Shown in pieces: positions 10,615 to 19,812 of a DNA stretch of 64,000 nucleotides. Under the pieces are notes generated by a model. That model did not search any database. It was not told the origin of the DNA and was given only the letters and a program-made list of their open reading frames with translations. Within the stretch, counting starts at the first letter, position 1; each line of letters starts with the position of its first letter. This DNA is from Amyelois transitella (lineage: Eukaryota; Arthropoda; Insecta; Lepidoptera; Pyralidae). The translations under genes were made by a program, and so were the position numbers. The stretch lies in the NCBI RefSeq assembly GCF_032362555.1, contig NC_083515.1, positions 2,825,001-2,889,000 on the forward strand. Reading direction: 5' to 3'.

Positions 10615-10953
10615 TGTAATAAGTGAAACAATTGCCAAGTTGTTGCTCTGTAAAGAGAAATTTATTTTACAGAAAACGTGTCACAAATCTGCCATACACA
10701 TTTTAATAAACTTAACATATTTTAAAGAAATACAATGCAAATACTAACCTGTAAAGAGAAACAACATTTAATGCTATTGCTTCAAACAATCTTATTTATT
10801 TATAGTTTCTTATTAGTTAACTTATTAGTAAGTAATTAATCAAGTGCAATCTCCATGTTAGACAATCCAGACAAATCGTTTTGCCGTCACCACAGATAAT
10901 ATATGGAGAAAGCGCGGTAAATTTAAATGACGAACCAAAGAGTTTCATTTACA
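10615..10953 (-). repeat. 3' LTR of the self-primed gypsy element
   Basis: 339 bp, TG...CA ends on the minus strand. It is preceded (minus sense) by a purine-rich polypurine tract at 10954-10973, complementary to TCTCCCCTCCCCCCTTATAA. It differs from the other LTR only in GCGGTAAATT versus GCGGTTAATT. Confidence 0.93.
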
Positions 10954-10973
10954 TCTCCCCTCCCCCCTTATAA
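10954..10973 (-). promoter_or_regulatory. Polypurine tract (plus-strand DNA primer)
   Basis: On the minus strand 16 of 20 bases are purines (all of the last 14), ending directly at the 3' LTR TG. This is the expected site for priming second-strand cDNA synthesis. Confidence 0.85.
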
Positions 10974-10983
10974 TTGCAGATAA

Positions 10984-12140
10984 TTAGTTTTTTATTGGTA
11001 TAATTTTGGTAATGTGGAAATAGTTTGATTCAATTTTTTTGTAACCTGTATCTATCTTATAAATTGAGTTTGATAATTTTTCTAATATTTTATATGGTCC
11101 AATTTTTATTTCATCTAGTTTTTTTCTATTTAACCGGTTTCCATTTTCTACATATACTAAATCACCTACTTTTAACTGACAACTTTTCCTGTTTTTATCA
11201 AATTTTTGTTTATTGTAGTTGTGAGATTTAATAGTTCTCTCTAAAGCTATTTTTCTGTCTTGTAATAAATCACTTTGTAACTTCTTTTCTTTTAATTCAT
11301 CTGGTAAGATATTAATAACTTTTCCTTCTAGTAAATATACTGGGGAGAATCCTGTAACTGTGTGTTCAGTCTCATTATATTTCTGTATACATTCATGAGC
11401 TATAGTCGTCCAAGCCATTTTATCTTTCTTTTCATTAATTTTACATCTAATTTTGTTAACTATTGTTTGATTTAAACGTTCATTTAAACCGTTGGAGAAA
11501 GGTGCATTTACTGCAGTAAAGATAATTGGTATATTTTCTTTTATTAAAAAACCTTTAAATTCTTTTGAGTTTATGCCTGGGTATTGATCAGACAGAATCA
11601 TTCCAATTTTATTTTCAGGGATAACTTTTTTTACAAGCTTTATAAAGTCGTTTGCATTTTGTGTTTTAGATGTTAAAATGTAAGCATATCTGGTTAAATG
11701 GTCCACTAAAATATGTAAATATGTTTTTGTAGAGCGAGATCCACCAAATCCACCAATAGTATCTATAGAGACTATTTCAAAAGGGTAGGTGGCAGGGCCT
11801 AGATGAGACATTAATCCAAATTTAAATTTAGTTCTAGTTTTATTTTTTAAACATATTTCACAATTATCACAAATATTTTTTATATTGTTTATTAAATTTT
11901 TTGCTGTATAAAATGGTTTGATTTTATTTTCTATTTGTTTCACCCTTATATGACAGTATTCATAATGTATATTTTTAATTAATTTTTTACTAAATTCTTC
12001 AGTGAGTATAATTTTTTCTTTTTTTCCTATTCTTTTAAAGTATACTTTATTTTTTAATAATAGTTTTGTTTTATTAAGTTTTATGTTTTCATTTTCCTCT
12101 TGATCTTTTTGAATCTCTTCTAGTTTATAAGAAAATTTAT
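10984..12140 (-). CDS. pol: Gypsy integrase
   Basis: The frame is open from about 12140 (inside the end of the RNase H frame) to the stop at 10984. The zinc-binding domain is H-x4-H-x27-C-x2-C (HYEYCH ... CDNC). The catalytic core shows D (SIDTIGG), D (ILSDQYPG) and E (SNGLNERLNQ), so the DDE triad is complete. A GPY-type motif (KIGPYKIL) lies near the C terminus and there is no chromodomain behind it. It is offset by one base from the RNase H frame, with open overlap around 12121-12156. No obvious slippery heptamer is there, so this is either a 1-nt indel or an unrecognised recoding site. Confidence 0.88.
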
Positions 12141-12747
12141 TATTTTTAAGACTTCATCTTGGTTAACATGTGGTTCTAACACAGGGTTTCTACTTAAACT
12201 ATCTGCTTCTACATTGTCCCTTCCTGGTGAATATATAACTTCAAAATTAAATTGTGATAAGTAATATGCGAGATCTCCTAACTCTTCGTCGGTTCTTGCC
12301 TTAATATTTAGTTTTTCTAGAGGTTTATGATCTGAGAACACTTTAAATTTTTTTCCTATGAGCCAATGTTGCCAATATTTGACTGATTCTTTTATTGCTA
12401 AACATTCTAAGTAGATAGCTTTTTTTCGTTTTTGACTATCATTTAATTTTCTAGAAAAATATGCACATGGCTTCTCTTCTCCATTTTTTTGTGGTTGTTT
12501 TAATATAGCTCCAATACCTTGAATACTGGCGTCTGTATAAATATTTATAGGTAAATTTGGATCGAAGATCTCTAATATAGGTCTTAAACAAAGCATATTC
12601 TTTATTTTATCAAAAGATTCTTGACAAATTTTCGTCCAAGTAAAATTTTGGTCTTTTCTTAACAAATTGTGTAACGGTTCTAATATGATTGATATATTTG
12701 GTATGTATTTTCCATAAAAGTTAATTTTACCTAGAAACTGACGAATA
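12120..12747 (-). CDS. pol: Gypsy RNase H and RT connection
   Basis: Continuation of reverse transcriptase after the A15 run. It opens with the conserved RT thumb block (RQFLGKINFYGKYIP), then the RNase H domain with the first acidic motif IYTDAS, the CAYFSRKL block and FSDHKPL. The stop at 12120-12122 lies where the integrase frame takes over. It is separated from the RT frame only by the homopolymer at 12748-12762. Confidence 0.85.
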
Positions 12748-14117
12748 TTTTTTTTTTTTTTTAGGAATTGGGAAATCTTTTATTGCTATTAAATTATCTT
12801 TAAGCGGCGTAATTGTATTATTTTTTATTATGTGACCTAAATATTTAACAGAATCCTGTGCAAAATTGCATTTAGAGAATTTTAATCTAAAGCCCTCTTT
12901 TGAGATTGCTTCCAGTAACAGAGATAAATGTTTCATGTGTTCCGTGAATGTCCGAGAAAAAATTAAAATATCATCGATGAAATTTACTGTAAAATCTGAT
13001 AATTTGTGTTTCCTAATTATGCTACTTAATATTCTTTGAAAAATTGCAGGAGAAGTTTTTAAACCAAATGGTAAACAGGTCCATTGAAAATGATTTTCTT
13101 GAGTAACAAATGCAGTTTTTTTTCTATCTTCTACTTTTAATGGAATTGACCAAAATGCAGAATTTATGTCTAAAATTGAAAAAAATTTACAATTCCTTGT
13201 TTTTATCATTAAATCCTCTATAAGTGGTTGCGATTGAGGAACTACTATTTTATTCAAATCACGAAAATCTATGCATAGTCTAGATTTTCTCCCCTCTTCT
13301 TTTTTATAAGCTAGTGTTACAGGGGCTGCAAACGAACTATATGATTCTTCAATTAGTTTATTTTTTAATAATTGTGAAACTTGTAGTTCTATTTCTTTTT
13401 TATCCTCAAAATTACATCTGTATGGTCTTTTGCTACAATATGTATCTACAAGTAAATCTATATGTGCCTCATAGCCCTTCACTTTACCTACATCGTATTT
13501 ATCTTTCGCAAATAACGATTTATACTTGTTAATTAATTCATCTATTTCTGATTGTTGTTGAATTTCTAAATGATCTACTGAAATGTTAAAGTTTGTAATT
13601 TCTATGTGTTCGTTAAAATTGACCTCATATTTATCATTAATTACTAAATTATCTTCCCCTATGTTTTTCCTATCATTATTTTCATTAACTAAATATTGCA
13701 TGTTTTGAATTTTATTACCTGTGAAGCCAGGAATGTTTTCATTGCTTATTTTTTTCTCATTGTTTAAGAATTGTTTTATCTCCAAGTTTTCATTTTGAAT
13801 TAGTTGAAAAGATCTTATGCAATCTAACCCAATCAAAAAATCGTAATCAAAATTTTGTTTATCTACCACAAAAACATTTATGTATTTCTCTAGCTGAAAA
13901 ATCTTAATTTTTAATGTTACTATTCCTATAGCCTTTTTTACACCATTAATCGTTTTTAAATTTGCCTGATTATTATAGTTATTATGGATATGATAATTTT
14001 TTAAGGATAATAATCTGGAATTAATTAAACTAACATTTGATCCTGAATCATAAACTCCCAATGTTTCTAAGGAATCATTTATTAAAATTTTAATTTTGAT
14101 TAATGGTGGAATTATTA
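12727..14117 (-). CDS. pol: Gypsy protease and reverse transcriptase
   Basis: Read in the -1 frame relative to gag. The retroviral-type protease carries D-S-G (VYDSGSN) soon after entry, and the RT follows with the LCIDFRDLN block, DINSAFWSIPL, LPFGLKTSPAIFQ and the catalytic FIDD (phenylalanine in place of the common tyrosine). The frame then meets 15 consecutive A (12748-12762) and ends shortly after in unrelated residues, whereas the next frame carries the natural continuation. Because the two LTRs are almost identical, the homopolymer may have slipped recently or be an assembly error. Confidence 0.88.
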
Positions 14118-15245
14118 GTTTTTTGGATCTACTTCATTTAAACTCATTTCCAATTCAGAATTATTAACACTTTTAATCGACTCTTTTTTATATTGATTAT
14201 CATTTTTATTTCTGAACCAACATACAGACTCTGAATGATATCGAATTCCTTTCTTTTCTTTTTCACAGATTTTGCACGGTTTTTCCTTTAAAGATTTTTC
14301 TTTAATTTTATTTTCAACATGTACTTCCTTATTTACAAATTTTTTTTTATTTAGATGTTCTAACCCACGAATACTATTAAATAACTGTTCAGTTTCCTTT
14401 ATATCACTTCTATCAATTTCATCAGCTATAAAATTAGGTAACCCAGTTACAATTAAATTAATTAAAGTGGTTTTATCTATTGACTTATTTGTCTCTAATA
14501 AAAGCCTCTCTTTCTTTAAAGCATATTCTAGTAGCGATCCCTGCCTATACTTAAATAAAAAAGCATATCTTACCGGCGTCCAGCCTTTGTTCATATATGT
14601 TTCACAAAAATTCTTTTTCCAAATACACCATTCAGAATTCAATGTATACTTTATAAGCATGGAACTATACCAATCTTGACAAGAATCATCTAAAAATAAC
14701 CTTAACCCTTGAATTTTGTGAGTATCATCATTTATACCCATACGAGCACATTCAGTTTCGAAGATGATCATCCATTGTGTTGCACTGGACGTTTTTTGTG
14801 TAAATTTATCGATTACAAACATTTCAGATAACTTCTTTAAATTGAACAGTTTAGGCTCCTTCTCCGATTCCGCAAAATTAGCCAACATTCTTGAAAGAGC
14901 TTCTGTTGTCGTGTCCGTAGAAATCTGCTTTTGTGAAATAGATGTAACTTCTTCCAGTAAATAACCTTTAAATTGCATGTTTCCATCTTCATCCATGTAG
15001 GCATCACGTAACTCCGGTGTAACAGAAATCCATACTTGTCGTTTTTCATGTCTCCTTTGCAGTGTAGTTCTTACTTTTTGAAAAATTTTTGTCTGTATTA
15101 CCACATCGTGTAGTTTCACTGATTGTAATTGCTCCGGAATCAAAAAAGTATTTTTATCTGCATCCATAATTGAGGTTATGCACATTATGTTTGTTTTTGG
15201 ATCTTCAGCCGGTTTTACAACAAACTCGAATTTTAACTTTTCCAT
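14115..15245 (-). CDS. gag: Gypsy Gag
   Basis: 376 codons starting only 31 nt after the 5' LTR, an extremely short leader. The protein is largely helical and charged, with one degenerate zinc knuckle near the C terminus (C-x2-C-x9-H-x4-C, CKICEK...H...C) rather than the canonical CCHC spacing. The last codons before TAA contain A-AAA-AAC (14124-14118), a classical -1 slippery heptamer that leads into the protease frame. Known Ty3/gypsy gag and pol are commonly linked by such frameshifting; use of this site is inferred. Confidence 0.85.
   Translation of the reverse strand: MEKLKFEFVVKPAEDPKTNIMCITSIMDADKNTFLIPEQLQSVKLHDVVIQTKIFQKVRTTLQRRHEKRQVWISVTPELRDAYMDEDGNMQFKGYLLEEVTSISQKQISTDTTTEALSRMLANFAESEKEPKLFNLKKLSEMFVIDKFTQKTSSATQWMIIFETECARMGINDDTHKIQGLRLFLDDSCQDWYSSMLIKYTLNSEWCIWKKNFCETYMNKGWTPVRYAFLFKYRQGSLLEYALKKERLLLETNKSIDKTTLINLIVTGLPNFIADEIDRSDIKETEQLFNSIRGLEHLNKKKFVNKEVHVENKIKEKSLKEKPCKICEKEKKGIRYHSESVCWFRNKNDNQYKKESIKSVNNSELEMSLNEVDPKN
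14118..14124 (-). promoter_or_regulatory. -1 ribosomal frameshift heptamer (A AAA AAC)
   Basis: The heptamer ends directly at the gag TAA stop in the gag phase X-XXY-YYZ. After a -1 slip the reading frame runs without stop through protease and RT. A stimulatory RNA structure downstream was not resolved by eye. Confidence 0.75.
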
Positions 15246-15261
15246 TGTTTACAACAGCTAT

Positions 15262-15275
15262 ATTAAATGTTGTTT
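15262..15275 (-). promoter_or_regulatory. Self-complementary primer-binding site
   Basis: On the minus strand AAACAACATTTAAT follows the 5' LTR with no gap. It is the exact reverse complement of ATTAAATGTTGTTT at 15433-15420 (minus sense), the predicted 5' end of the transcript. The match is 14 of 14 and stops at the next base. No tRNA 3' end (TGG) is present. Confidence 0.8.
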
Positions 15276-15614
15276 TGTAATAAGTGAAACAATTGCCAAG
15301 TTGTTGCTCTGTAAAGAGAAATTTATTTTACAGAAAACGTGTCACAAATCTGCCATACACATTTTAATAAACTTAACATATTTTAAAGAAATACAATGCA
15401 AATACTAACCTGTAAAGAGAAACAACATTTAATGCTATTGCTTCAAACAATCTTATTTATTTATAGTTTCTTATTAGTTAACTTATTAGTAAGTAATTAA
15501 TCAAGTGCAATCTCCATGTTAGACAATCCAGACAAATCGTTTTGCCGTCACCACAGATAATATATGGAGAAAGCGCGGTTAATTTAAATGACGAACCAAA
15601 GAGTTTCATTTACA
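15276..15614 (-). repeat. 5' LTR with promoter of the self-primed gypsy element
   Basis: 339 bp. Minus-strand TATAAATAAATAA is at 15465-15453, the predicted transcript start near 15433, and AATAAA at 15327-15322. R would start at the segment complementary to the primer site. Confidence 0.93.
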
Positions 15615-15653
15615 TGCATATATACTTCTTGTAAAAACTACATAGAGAAAAAC

Positions 15654-15692
15654 ATCTTCATTTAATGATAGTGATTATCATTAAATGAAGAT
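15654..15692. repeat. Perfect 17-bp inverted repeat, 5-nt loop
   Basis: ATCTTCATTTAATGATA and its exact reverse complement flank GTGAT. It lies 39 bp from the gypsy insertion and shares no sequence with its LTR. Confidence 0.8.
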
Positions 15693-16021
15693 TTGTATAC
15701 AAAGATAAAAAATAAAGACTCCTCAGAAATTCCGAATCAATTCTTTCGTTGAATCTGCAAACAAACGTATCGGAATCTTAAATTGACATATTTGATCAGG
15801 ATTCACGATCACGAAAAATCAGTTCGTTAAAATAGGAAATTTATATCTTTATTTGATTCTAAAATTACTTTGTTTTATTTATAACTTGTAACTGATGCTC
15901 TGGATGAGAATATATTACTGAAATCTATATAAATAAATTTTGTGTTCCTATAGAAAGTCTACTTTGATTCCTCCAATCTTGGCAGTAATAGACTAGAAAT
16001 AAGGTATTAATAAAAAAATAA

Positions 16022-16310
16022 AATCGTTGGTGGTCAAACGGTAAGGTACCTTGGCCATGTAACAATGACTCCTTTCTGATTTATGTACATTAGTTTGAGT
16101 GCCAACCGATGCTCTTACGGTGAGAGAAAACATCGTGAGGAAACCTGTGTGTAACCATGATTTTATATGAATTAGTTTTTATGTAAACGTTGCGAAGGTT
16201 AGATGGAAGTCGCTTCGTGTAAAACCTGACTCACCCAATCCAGGACTATGGTTGTAAAGGCGCACCCCGGACTCCTCTTCAGAAAGGTGAGGTGAGTATC
16301 TACGAAACAA
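16022..16310 (+). mobile_element. Decayed SINE or LINE 3' remnant
   Basis: Contains GTGGTCAAACGGTAAGGTA, CGATGCTCTTACGGTGAG and AACATCGTGAGGAAACCTG in order, blocks known from lepidopteran tRNA-derived SINEs and LINE 3' ends. Ends are unclear. Confidence 0.5.
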
Positions 16311-17339
16311 ACACCAGGGGGAAGAACATAGTTTTTGCAAAAAAAAAATATTTTTATTGTAGGTTTATATTATCTTTTTAAAAATAAATTTGTTATAATG
16401 AACTTAAGTTTATCACAAAAACAAATGTGCTTATTAAAAAGTTGAATAACAAACATTCTTTTCGCTTTCAACATTTTAACAACTCCACCAAAATCGATAC
16501 CTTTGAACAAACACTTCAAGTTAAACTTGTAACAACGTTATTATTTTCGGCGCAGCGAGAATTTCAGAAGCCGGTATGAACCGGTTCAAACTGGTTAAAA
16601 ATACTAACTACCATGAACTGCCTGCCTGTCGATATTGCTAACGATGCTCCTACCCAAATCCTGTCGTAACAAGGGGACCTATTATTTAATTCAGTGAGAG
16701 TTGAGTGGAGTGATTCTATTTCTGTTTTTAGTCACATTTTATTTTGAATTTCAATGGTCCGATTCGACATTGAACGTTTAGTTAATGTTCTTTGATAGTA
16801 AAGAAAAGTCTTAACAATGCTCCCGTTTGCAGTTTCTCTAACGATAAACTTAAATTTACGGTTATTCTTTCCCGTAAGAATTGTTAAAACGTTGTCAATT
16901 TTCAAATTTGGATTCATATTATATATATATTTGTAGTAATTTAGCCATGACATGACAGCCTAACCGATGAATTGCAAACAGACTTTCAGTACTTTCTGGC
17001 GTATTTCAGTTAAACATCTACTTCAAGAATAGGACCCCGGCTCTGACACCGAATCGTTTATTGTTTTCGTTTCAGTCAGAATCCTTTTTTATTAAGCACT
17101 AGCTTTTGCCCGCGGCTTCGCCCGCGCAAATGTATTTTAGATTATAAGGATACGACATAAAACACCCATTTTTTAATCCCGTATCGTGCGGGACTGTTTT
17201 AAGTTTATAGTTGATTTAAATTCATATGGCTTCTCCCGTCTCTTCTCGTTCTGTTCCGTCCCGTCACAACCTGTTGTGTCCCGTCCTGCTCCGTCCAGTC
17301 CTCCTATCCTGTCCCATCCCATCCTATTTAGTGCCATCC

Positions 17340-19600
17340 CGCTTTCCGCAACTGACACGTATTTACTAAAACTGTATACATACCAAATTTCATCAAAATC
17401 GGCCTAGCGGTTAGGCCGTAAAAGCGGAACGATGATTCACCCCCCCTTTAACTGTTTTGGGGGCTGTTTTTTGAAAAAAAAAGTAGCCTATGTTTGAACT
17501 CGTATCTCAATCTATATGCATTTCAAATTTCATCAAAATCGGTTCAGCGGTTCAGGCGTGAAAGCGGAACGATGATTTTCATACAAACTTTTGACTATTT
17601 TGGGGGTCGAATTTTGAAAAAAAAAAAAACGTAGCCTATGTTTGAACGCGGATCTTAAACTATATACATACCAAATTTCATCAAAATCGGTTCAGCGGGT
17701 CAGGCGTGAAAGCGGAACGATGATTTTCATACAAACTTTCACCCCCCCATTTGACCATTTTGGGGGTCGAAGTTTGAAAAAAAAAACGTAGCCTATGTTG
17801 GAACGCGGATCTTAAACTATATACATACCAAATTTCATCAAAATCGGTTCAGCGGGTCAGGCGTGAAAGCGGAACGATGATTTTCATACAAACTTTCACC
17901 CCCCCATTTGAGTATTTTGGGGGTCGATTTTTGAAAAAAAACGTAGCTTATGTTTGAACGCGGGTTTTAAACTATATACATACCAAATTTCATCAAAATC
18001 GGTTCAGCGGTTCAGGCGTGAAAGCGGAACGATGATTTTCATACAAACTTTCACCCCCGCATTTGAGTGTTTTGGGGGTCGATTTTTGAAAAAAAAAATC
18101 GCCTATGTTTGAACGCGTGTCTTAAACTATATACATACCAAATTTCATCAAAATCGGTTCAGCGGTTCAGGCGTGAAAGCGGAACGATGATTTTCATACA
18201 AACTTTCACCCCCCCATTTGAGTATTTAGGGGGTCGATATTTGAAAAAAAACGTAGCCTATGTTTGAACGCGGGTTTTAAACTATATACATACCAAATTT
18301 CATCAAAATCGGTTCAGCGGTTCAGGCGTGAAAGCGGAACGATGATTTTCATTCAAACTTTCAACCCCCAATTTGACTATTTTGGGGGTCGATTTTTGAA
18401 AAAAAAAGTAGCCTATGTTTGAACGCGGGTCTTAAATTATATACATACATACATACATACATATGGTCACGTCTATATCCCTTGCGGGGTAGACAGAGCC
18501 AACAGTCTTGAAAAGACTGATTGGCCACGTTCAGCTATTTGGCTTAATGATAGAATTGAGATTCAAATAGTGACAGGTTGCTAGCCTATCGCCTAGAAAA
18601 GGATCCCAAGTTTGTAAGCCTATCCCTTAGTCGCCTTTTACGACATCCATGGGAAAGAGATGGAGTGGTCCTATTCTTTTTTGTATTGGTGCCGGGAACC
18701 ACACGGCACTATATACATACCAAATTTCATCAAAATCGGTTCAGTGGTTCGGCCGTGAAAGAGGAACAGACAGACAGATAGACAGACTTTCGCATTTAGA
18801 ATATTAGTACGGATAGTATAGTATTTTCATACGAACTTTCACCCCCCCATTTGAGTATTTAGGGGTCGATTTTTGAAAAAAAAAACGTAGCCTATGTTTG
18901 AACGCGGGTTTTAAACTATATACATACCAAATTTCATTAAAATCGGTTCAGCGGTTCAGGCGTGAAAGCGGAACGATGATTTTCATTCAAACTTTCAACC
19001 CCCAATTTGACTATTTTGGGGGTCGATTTTTGAAAAAAAAAAGTAGCCTATGTTTGAACGCGGGTCTTAAATTATATACATATCAAATTTCATTAAAATT
19101 GGTTCAGCGGTTCGGGCGTGAAAGCGGAAAGATGATTTTAATACAAACTTTCACCCCCCCCATTTGACTATTTTGCGGGTAGAATTTTGAAAAAAAAAAT
19201 TGCCTATGTTTGAACGCATGTCTTAAACTATATACATACCAAATTTCATCAAAATCGGTTCAGCGGGTCAGGCGTGAAAGCGGAACGATGATTTTCATAC
19301 AAACTTTCAACCCCCCATTTGACTATATTGGGGGTCGATTTTTGAAAAAAAAATAGCCTATGTTTGAACGCGGGTCTTAAACTATATACATACCAAATTT
19401 CATCAAAATCGGTTCAGTGGTTCGGCCGTGAAAGAGGAACAGACAGACAGACAGACAGACTTTCGCATTTATAATATTAGTACGGATGTTTGAACGCGGG
19501 TCTTAAACTATATACATACCAAATTTCATCAAAATCGGTTCAGTGGTTCGGCCGTGAAAGAGGAACAGACAGACAGACAGACAGACAGACAGACTTTCGC
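17340..19600 (-). repeat. ~155-bp tandem repeat array (about 12 units)
   Basis: CATCAAAATCGG or a one-base variant recurs at 17391, 17531, 17679, 17836, 17991, 18146, 18301, 18729, 18935, 19091, 19248, 19401 and 19548. The spacing is 140-157 bp except where the SINE sits and at the nested end near 18780-18830. Each unit has a G-rich/C-rich pair (CACCCCCCC, TTTTGGGGGTC), an A8-10 run and CTATATACATACC. Confidence 0.9.
18449..18709 (-). mobile_element. Full-length family S SINE inside the Helitron array
   Basis: Reverse copy from the (CATA)n tail to head GTGCCGTGTGG. The 11-bp duplication TATATACATAC is at 18438-18448 and 18710-18720; the target is part of the array unit. This is clear retroposition with complete ends. 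Confidence 0.9.
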
Positions 19601-19671
19601 ATTTATAATATTAGTACGGAAGTACGGAAGTACGGATTAGTACGGATAGTTAAAAAATTAAAGGGAAAGAC

Positions 19672-19812
19672 TGATAAACTTGGGATTCTTAGGCGATGGG
19701 ATAGCAACCTATCACTATTTGAAACTCACTTCGATCGTTAAGTCATATAGCTGAACGTTGCTTTTCAGTCTCTTCGGGACTGACTACCCCGTAAGAAATA
19801 AAGACATGATTA
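19672..19812 (+). mobile_element. Family S SINE-like fragment
   Basis: Body and tail only: AAACTTGGGATTCTTAGGCGATGGG, then GCTGAACGTTGC and ACTACCCCGTAAG..AAGACATGATTATGTA. Confidence 0.65.

Larger units (their letters stand above)
10615..15614 (-). mobile_element. Full-length, apparently self-primed Ty3/gypsy retrotransposon
   Basis: Two 339-bp LTRs in the same orientation differ at one base and are flanked by the 4-bp duplication TGCA (10611-10614, 15615-15618). On the minus strand the order is LTR, gag, protease-RT, RNase H, integrase, purine tract (10954-10973), LTR. There is no env. There is no TGG tRNA primer site after the 5' LTR; instead the 14 nt next to the LTR (15262-15275) are the exact inverse of 15420-15433 inside it, which lies about 32 nt after a TATA box. 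Gag and pol are joined through a -1 slippery heptamer. Two further frame breaks in pol mean that this copy is probably not autonomous as read. Confidence 0.93.
15615..17098. other. Gene-free DNA between gypsy and Helitron
   Basis: Starts with the right TGCA duplication. It holds the palindrome at 15654-15692 and a SINE/LINE remnant at 16022-16310. Nothing else is recognised; the ORF at 16732-16953 has no recognisable domain. Confidence 0.45.
17099..19646 (-). mobile_element. Helitron with internal minisatellite
   Basis: The minus-strand 3' end at 17099 reads hairpin CGCGGGCGAAGCCGCGGGC, then AAAAGCTAG followed by target T. The minus-strand 5' end is TCCGTACTAATATTATAAA.. near 19646, preceded by A. 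This 5'-TC/CTAG-3', A/T insertion pattern is that of Helitrons. No Rep or helicase is encoded. The interior is mostly a ~155-bp tandem repeat. Extra copies of the 5' terminus (TTTCGCATTTATAATATTAGTACGG in plus sense) sit at about 18787-18815, 19450-19487 and 19594-19620, followed by short AGTACGGA duplications. Confidence 0.8.

Noticed and set aside
17340..19600. Regularly spaced repeats resembling a CRISPR array
   Set aside because: The whole ~155-bp unit repeats, not short repeats with unique spacers, and the context is a eukaryotic Helitron.
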